Assembly: GCA_016932575.1 (NCBI GenBank)
Contig: JAFGCO010000048.1
Coordinates: 62,001 to 126,000, forward strand
Direction of reading: 5' to 3'
DNA: 64,000 nucleotides
Source: a bacterium
Lineage (GTDB): Bacteria; Zhuqueibacterota; QNDG01; JAFGCO01
Below, piece by piece: positions 45,369 through 54,300 of the stretch. Position 1 is the stretch's first letter. Every line of letters starts with the position of its first letter. The notes beneath the pieces are model-generated. The model saw only the letters and a program-made list of their open reading frames with translations, was not told the origin of the DNA and did no database searches. The position numbers and the translations under genes are program-made.

Positions 45369-48300
45369 TTATGGATTCACACGGTACGGAGCTGTCAGGG
45401 TGGATCTGTATGATCCCTGGTAATATCCGCCATTCGGCACCGCGTAATCTACACTGACATTCAGTGATTCATCCGGCCCCAGAGTCACCGGCAGCTGCGC
45501 TTCACGGATGAATTGTCCGTTCACGAGAAAACGGCTGAACCGGATATCTGTCCAGACAAGAATGGGTGTGTTGTTCTTTTTCACCACAACGGACAGCAGT
45601 GCCTGATCATGGTCTCGTACGGTTTCCGGATCGATTTTACAGACAAAATATTCATATCCGCTGGGTTTCTGGTAGAAATAAACTTCGGCTTCAGGAGCGC
45701 GGGGTTTCGGCATAAACGTATTTTCGGACACATGTGCATAACCGGAAGCAGCAACCGCTTTCAGGCTGATCCAGACTTTACCCGGCATATGGGTCGTTGA
45801 ATCGGGCAGGAGGACGGAGCTGCCGGGCTGGATCTCTGAGGGATTGAAATCATAAGTTCCCTGTGCAGGATAATTCCGGATGTCTGTGGCGCCGGAACGG
45901 CTGCCGATGGCGTATTGGACCCCGGCGACCGGTTGTTCTCCTTTGAAAGCTTCATATTGAATCATCACTTCCGGACGATGATCCGATTCCCGTATGTTGC
46001 CGATGATATTCTGATAGTCTGAGCGTGAGACAAGCAAGACTGTCACGGGGGATCTGTCATCTCCGCTGACATATCGTGCTGTCACGAATAGCTGATGTCC
46101 GTCGAATGCCTCGTTGGAAAACAGAAAATCCCACCGGTTACTGGCCCAGCCAGTTTTAGGGGTAAAAATATCCCGGGCCTGCGGCGCGGCTCCACCCCAG
46201 ACTTCGATGTTAGAAAAAATCGGTTGTGAAGAGGACTGGCTGAATAATCGTAATAAATATTGGCCGGTCGCCTGGAAAAGCTGACCTGTCAGCACGGGTG
46301 CGTCAAGCGCGCTCACGCGGGTTTCAAAATAACAGGTAAGAGAAGGTGTTCCATCCGAAGCAAAACCGCGTGCAGTAACAGTCAGGGTCCTGCCCCGGCA
46401 GTCATCTGGAATCGAAATGCGATATGATGGTTCAGAAGACGTCAGTGCCGCGCCGGTCAGAACGTCATTCTGTCCCCTGGCAGAACCGATCCTGAATTCC
46501 ACATGATCCGCCTGGCTGAATGAGGACGGATCTGCGCTGCCGACCAGCAGGATTTGCCCATTTTCAGAAATATATTCAAAATCCAGCTTCGGCAGGGAAA
46601 CATTGGGGAGTGCGGTTTGCACGTGCAATGTGTCAGTCAAAGTCAGGCCTCGATCATAACCGCAGACCGAGCCATGCAAACTTGAACCGGGGCCGATTTG
46701 ATCTTCAGGCAGAGTGGTTTTCCATGCGAATGTTTTTTGCGGTGGAGTCAGCGCTACATTTACCGCTTTTAAAATATCATCATTGCCGGATTCAGTGCCT
46801 ATCCAGAGTTTAACACCGGAGAGATTGCCGGATACGGCTTCCTCGTAAAGTGTTCCTGCCAAATGCGCATAGTAACAATTGTTATCCCGTGTCAGATAAA
46901 AATCCGTGTCCGTGAACAAGCCGCGATAGGGAATGGCAAGCGGATAGACTTTTAATTCAGAATAGATATCCTGATTCGTTGAAACACGCATAGAGAGATA
47001 AATTCTGTCACCTCCCCGAAGGCTGTCCGGAAGAATGATGCTTCTTTCAAAGTCGGATTGGATTCTGAATGCTGTTTCTGCCAGAATATTTTCCTGACCC
47101 CGTCCGCGGCCGACTCGGTAATACAGGGTCTGGACCTGCTCTGCTTTTGCGCGGTCATCCAGGGTGCCCTTGATCTGAATTTTACGAAACCGCCCGTCGT
47201 CATTGATTTGCATGGTGACCGGCGGTAAATGCGGCCTGAGCGCAAAGGCCTGATCCAGGGCCGGATGGTACAGACCGTTTTTATCTCTATTATGGATTCG
47301 AGCCGTATATTGACTTCCCACTTTCAATGATGCGGGCAGTAAAAATGAAACAGATCCGGATGGGCGCGGCAAAACCGTTTCCTGAAGCATTTCCGATGAG
47401 GCATTATCGATAATCCGCACGATCAGTGTCTGGGCATTGAGAATGCCGCTGATGCTTAAATAGGGACGGTCCGAAGGATTATACCCGATCGTCAGAATAT
47501 ATGGCTGACTCGTCAGGGCCGACTGTTCCAGGACCGTTTCCGCGAATTGATGCTGAGCGTTGACCATGCGTATGGCGATCACAAAATCCGACTGGGCCAG
47601 CACCGATCCATCCATGCTCAACGGACAACTCAGGAGATCGTTCGTTCGATTTTTCTCAGGACCAAAATCGAAAAGGGGATGACTATCCGCATCATAGCGG
47701 AACGGTTTGATGCCGAGATCATCAGCGCTGCGCCCGACAGCCACCTGAATCCCCGAAACGCCGCTTTCCCCGTCCACCGAGGGCTGAAGGATTTTGATCA
47801 GGAGATTTCCGTCGATATCCCATCCCTTGAATTCAGCAGTGCATGCGGATGGTTTTGTCGCATCCTGGATTTGCTGAATTTGAAAAATGCTGGCCGGAAC
47901 CACGATTTCACCGGTATTGTTTTTAACCCGGAGCGCGATTTCAAAACTTTCTTTAAACGGCAAATTGTTGGGCAGGCAATAGGTGCCTCCCTGAAAGTAA
48001 AATTTGATGATGCCGTTGTAGGATTGGATTGTGATGTCTGTTGAATATTCAGAAACCGATTCCCATGCGTTTTCATTGATGGCGGCCCCATTTCGCAACA
48101 ACTGAATTTCATAATGATTTGTATAAAATTTTCGGCAGGTTCCTTTGCTTTCAGAAGTGAAATAGTATTCCCCGGCCAGAGGACCCTCGGCCTGTGAACG
48201 CAAATGAGACTCCCCGAAATCCAGTGTCGAAGCCGTTATGCGGGCACCTTCCGGAAATCCGATGTAATCGGGATTGTAAACCAGAGGGGCATCCGAGATC

Positions 48301-51300
48301 AGCGGTGTGCCGGTCTGCCCGGCCAGGTCTTTTGCACGGACCATCACTTCATACGGCTTTCCCTGTTCCATCACAACCGCCACACTTGCAGAATCCCTGC
48401 TGATGGACGGTGTCCAGTCCACGACGGTTTGGTGATCATCCCAGGTCCGGACTGCGACTTCATACTGCGCAATACCGCCTGAAGCCGACTGGGCCTGCGG
48501 CCAGGCAATGCGAAGCCGGCTGCTGGTGTTCAACAGGTAACATTCTTGATAAACACCGTTTTTGGACAGGTGCCCCCAGACCTGCTGATACGTATTTTTA
48601 ATAATGAGTGGCTGATTGGGGAACGCGGGCGGAGAAGTCGGAATCGTCGGTTCATAGGTCTGTTCCGTGACCTGAGTGCCGCCATGCTGAATAGAGAAGT
48701 TCCTCCCCGCTGATTCCACGGTTAATCCGGCCGTATTCCGGTAGCGCGCCTTGAAATTCATTTGTTCCGTTTGTCCCATGACGGCCGGAAATACGGGCGT
48801 GGAAAAGGAGGCCTTTGTCCCGGTGGCCTGAAAATTACTGCCGGACAGGGTATAGGCGTATTCGATGATGTCGTCCGTGCCGGAACCGCCTCCCAGGCTG
48901 AGAGAAAGATCAACCGGTCCGTAACGCAATCCGGGTTCCGATTTGGTGACGGATACACTTGAAGGAGCCGGAAGGTACAGTTCCTGTTCAAGCGTTTTCA
49001 TCCGGTTTTCCATGTCAGAAAGCGCATTTTTGAATGCATCCGGCAGGTCCGGAACCTGTTTGGCAAGCATAATGAATTGCTGATAAGCTGTATAGAGCTT
49101 TTCGGTCAACTCCGCATACCGGTCCCATAGGACATCGATTTTACCGGTCAGATCCTGGTGCATCATGTCTTTATCTGTAATGTAATTTCTATGAATGCGG
49201 GTTGCCCGGAGGTACAGGGTGTCCAGCTGGACCTGTGTATGCGAGGAGAAAGCGAACGGCACCGTGCCGTAGAATTGCCGGGTTGTGGTTTCGATGCCTT
49301 CGCACATTCCGCCCAGATTGATTTCCCAGGCATCCACACCCCGCATGGTATCGGCCAGTGCGTCCATGGTTTCGATCCGGTGATCCAAAGCAGCTCTGAA
49401 TTTAAGTTCATAATATGGAACCGACGCATCATCAAAGTTGATCAGATTTTGCAGGCTGCGCAATTTCATGGCCAGATCGCCGTCCGGCGAAAACACATTC
49501 TGATTGATTTGATTTTTTATGCCCTGATACAAGTCAAATTTTGTTTCCATGTTTGTGAAAATCGGAGCGTTTATCTGGCTCTGCATGGCGGGGCTGACGA
49601 ATTTCTCAAGCGTCATACTCATATCGCTCCCCGGACCGATTACCGAGTAAATTTCAGAACGCAGGCTGTCCAGATAGGCAATCTGATTTTTCATATCGTT
49701 TAAAGCCGTCCCGACATTGCTGGAATAATTATTTACCAGGGATTTGTTGTTCTCATAAACCGATGTATTGACCTGAAAGGAGGGGACTGATACCCCGCCC
49801 GCCGAAGCGGATGTGCCCGGACCGAGGGGATTGTTCAATGCGATTGTTGAATCGTGTTTTGTCGTTGCAATTGAAATGGCGGTCTGCAGTTTCTGAAGAT
49901 CGGCTTTGGCTTTATCTGACTGATCTTTCAGGGCATTGCGATGATTCTGCAGTTCGGTTTCTAAATCCTCCTCGTAAGTATTCGCGTCCTGTTTCAGAGA
50001 TTTCAACTGCTGAATGGTCGAGGGACTTAAGCCATTGCGAACCTTCTGGACAAAGCTGTTGAATCCGGATACATTGGGACCGAATCCCACACCGTTCAGA
50101 ACATCTACTACAAACTGGCGGTCGGTTTCCAAAGCGTCATACAAACCGGTTCTGCCTGCAGAAATGTTGTTAATGATTCTTGCCATCATGGCTTCGTCCA
50201 GACCGAGTTTCAGTCCGATACTGCCGGCTCCCAAAGCGGATGAAACATCATTTGTCTGATCTTTAATAGCGTCGGCTGCTGCGGCCGCTTCCGCGAGCAC
50301 TTTTTCCATGCCAGGAGCGTCTCCCAATCCGCCGTCAAAACTCCCGTCTTCCCATTTGGCCCAGGCGGTCGCGTTCCAGTCCCATCCTAAAAAGCCGCAT
50401 TCGAGTTCCGCGTATCCGTAAAAGTAAGGAGAGGGGATAATCAGCAACGCAGCACCCAGCTCGCCTCTGGCCCAGGCCAGTCCCCAGGCCACCTCGGCAT
50501 CCAGGTATCCGGTCATATAAGCGCCCATGGATGGATTCGAGCCGTCCCACACGACCCATAACGCATTCTCCAGTCCGGCATCGACAGACAGAATACTGAT
50601 ATCAAAACCGCTGTGAATGGATCCTTCGATGAGAAAACCGGGATTGCCGACGATCAATTCATAATCGGCGTTCAGAATGTTCAGAATTTCGATATTCATG
50701 TTGCCGTGAATGCCCCAATACAGGGTTCCGCTGCTGTGCACGAGTCCGAAAGCCAGAGATGCCGAAGGACCGATATCATTCAGCTTTTTCAGTTTGAGTT
50801 GCACGTCCAGGTTGCCTTCAAGATAAAAATTGCTGAGATTGCCCATGGAAATCAGGTCCTGAAATCCTGCTTCGATATGGCCTTTGGCTGATATTTCGAG
50901 AAACGGTTTCATGGATTCGTAAGCCAGAATCGTCAGGGAGTTGTCCAGGCGGATGTGATCCGAGGCCAGAGAGTAAAGAACACGCCCCTTGATGGCGTCC
51001 CCGTCCGGCAGAGACACACCGCCCAGTATAAATACTGAAAGCAGGGGATTGGTCTGAGTGTACTCGTCAAAAGAGGTTTTCAGCCATTCCGATTCATTGT
51101 TCAAACCGCAATTGCTGTACACCCAGTCCTCGATGCGTGCCGTCGGATTGAAAAAGATGCCGCCGCCCACATCGGTAATGGTAATGGGCAGGGGAGTAAG
51201 AGTGATTTTCTGTCCCACCAGCCCCAGAAAGAGACCGAAACTGGGCATTTTGGTCTGCTGCCCGAAAATCATGTCCTCTTTAAACGCGATTTCGCCCACG

Positions 51301-54300
51301 GCAGCGAAACCGGTTCCGTTCACGGTCAGGCTGCCGCCGACTGACATTTGAAACTGAAAATCTTCCAGGGTCAGAGGAATGAGTGCTTCCAGATCCAGAC
51401 GCCCTTTGACTGTTTCCTGGAATTCGAAATTGGCATTATCGAGAAGCAGATAGAATTGTGTGGCGTCTTTATACACGATAAACTGATCCACGCCTCCGGA
51501 AAATCCGGCGATATCACTGCTGATCGATGCCTTGAAGGTTACATAAAAACCGCCCGTTGACTTTGAATCTTCGGATAGCGTGCCCTGAGACGCATTGGCG
51601 TTGTAAACATCAAAAGAGAGCGGATCTGTCCCGTAATCAAAATTGCTCACGGAAATATTGAATCCGTACAGGTTAAGCTCTCCGCTCGAAATAATGCCGA
51701 AGCCGGTGGAATCCTTGGCAAGAATAAATTCTTCAAACTGACACCCTCCGCTTCCTTCAGGCAGGCAGTTGAGTGTGAGGCTGCCGCCCAGTTCGATGCG
51801 GAATCCACCCTGGGTGACTGCCGAGATATTTTCTATATCCAGCCGGATCAGTTCGCCGAGTACAAAAGCAGGGGCCGTGGTTTCTTCCAGGGTCCAGGAT
51901 TCTCCGGTGATGCTGCCGTCTGCAAATTCAATGAGTCCGGTAAGCCCGATTTTTTCCTCAAAATTGCCGGGATCATAGGCGTCCACTTTGGGCCAGTACG
52001 TATTGATGGCGATATCCAGCTGACCCGTGGCTTTGGACAGAGATACGGGCAGATTGACACCCAGGCCGCTCAGCCGGCATCGTACACGCAGCGGCTCGGA
52101 GCCCAGATATACATCGGCGCCGGTTTCGGATTCGCCGCTCAGAGCAGTTATTGTCTGGTCCGCGATCCGGTTGCCTGATTTATCAACCCAGTTGCCGTTG
52201 CCGTCCAGATAAATGGTAAAGGGCATTGCGCCGAGTTCCTGAAACGGTTCAGGCGGAAGAATTTCCCCTGTGAAGGTCAGGCCGTCGCCCAGGATCAACT
52301 GGGTTAAAGCCATAAGCCCCGACAGGGTCTGAACCGAATCGGGCAGCAGATTTGTTCCGGAAAAGGATCCGTCTGTGCCCAACATCAGATCGCCAAACGG
52401 GATATCCCGGTTCCAAATCTGAAAATTGCCACCGAGTGTCATTGTGAGCCCCGGCGGAGAAGATTCCCATGTCACTTTTTGTTCTCCGGACAGCGTGAAA
52501 TCGAGACCGCCGAACTGGATCACCTGGGACGGATCCGTGGGAATTTGAGGCGGCTGGATTCCGTTTTTATCTATGATTAAATTCTCCATGGCAAGAACCA
52601 GCCCGTTGCCCAGTTCCGGCAGACTGAGTTTCAGTGTCTGCAGGGTTACAATCAGATTTTCCTGATCGAACGGCGCCTGGATACTGATCTCAGGAATGCC
52701 GGCATCGTCGGTCAGTCGCAGCTTCGCTTTTCCCAGCGGCAGGGCATATCCGTTGGTTTCATCATAGATCAGCTGAATCGTGAAATCGGCCTGGCCTGCT
52801 TTCAGGTTCAAAGTGTAATCCATCGGTTTGGTGGTACCGTTTTGCTGAAACAGATCGACAAGCAGCTGCCCTTTGCATACCAGACGCTTATCCGAAGAGA
52901 GAAAAGAGCCGTCGATTTCTGAGATTGTACAATTAAGCTGAGATCCTACCGGAATTGAAGCCAACAATTTTCCTTCCGGATCTTTGTGCTGAAAGCCTTC
53001 CAGACCATCTGGTTTAACCGAAATGTCTGCCACAGTGAGAGATGCGGATGAAAAAATTCTGGGAAGCACAGGACGGATCGAAGCCAGTAATTTCTGATCT
53101 GCTGTTGCATATTGAATATCCGAAATTTCAAGTGCCAGACCCGCATTCTGAAGCGAAAGGGGCAATTCACCTGAATCGACTTGAATTGTCCCCTGTGTCA
53201 TTCTCAGATTGGCTTTATTCACAATTACCTGATCCAGATGCACCCGTACTTGAGGATCCGATGAAGCTCCATATCGAAGTCCGGGCATAACCAGGGGGAC
53301 GGGTCCGCTCTGAGTGGTGGATACGTTCAAATGAAGCCCCATGTCCTGAACGTCCACCAGCCAGTTGCCCGCATCATCTTTCAGCTGAATATAGGCAATG
53401 GTCTCATCCGGAAGCAGGAGGCGGGATGGATCCTGCATTTCTGCGCCTGAAAAGATATCTCCCGGCCAGAATCCGGAATTGTCCAGCGTGGCGATCAGCT
53501 CTTCTCCGGAGAACAACTGAATCTGACCGGTTTGGACCTGAAATGGAGAAAATGAAAAATTCAGATCGTTTGAGCAGTCCGCCAGCAGATTGGTAAAATT
53601 CAGGCCGGCGTAGCTGAGATGTGCGGTAGCGGTCTGTGAAAATTGCCAGTTTCCCTGCGTGATCCGGACAGCAGTCCCGGGCACATGAAAAATGAGTTCT
53701 TCTCTGCTTGTATCCAGTAAAGCGTTCGAAGCCACTGCTTTCCAGGACATTTGATTCGCTGTTTCGTTGAGGTCCCGGATTCGAAAAGCAAATGATTCGG
53801 AGAATGCAATATCCCCTGTAAAAGGAATGTGATCGACCGCTGAGATTTGCGTATTCTGTGAATAAGTAAGGGCAGACGACGCTCCATCTTCAAGAATGAT
53901 TTCTCCGGCTGCATTATTGAACAGAATCCCGGAGGGGGCAACAACGGCTCCACCGGTGCAGCGCAGGCCGAAGACAGGATCTGCTGCCGGAACCGGCAGG
54001 GTGAAGGGACCAGAGATGATAAATTCGCCGCTGTCCAGTACAGCCATAATCAGATCGTATCTGCCCTGGCCGTCCGCCTGTACAGCCGCATCCGGCGGAT
54101 ATTCAGGCAGGGCAATATGACCGTCGAATCGCAGCAGAGCTGCCTGTCCGGATGATCCGCGCAATAAATTCAGAGCACTTTGATCCAGATGCACGGTCCA
54201 GTCTCCCCACGGGAGATTCAGATTGCTGTAAGCGGGTTTTATTTCCCCTGTGAAAATGCCATCCAGATCCAGTGAACAGTTGTCAACGGGACCCAGTGTT

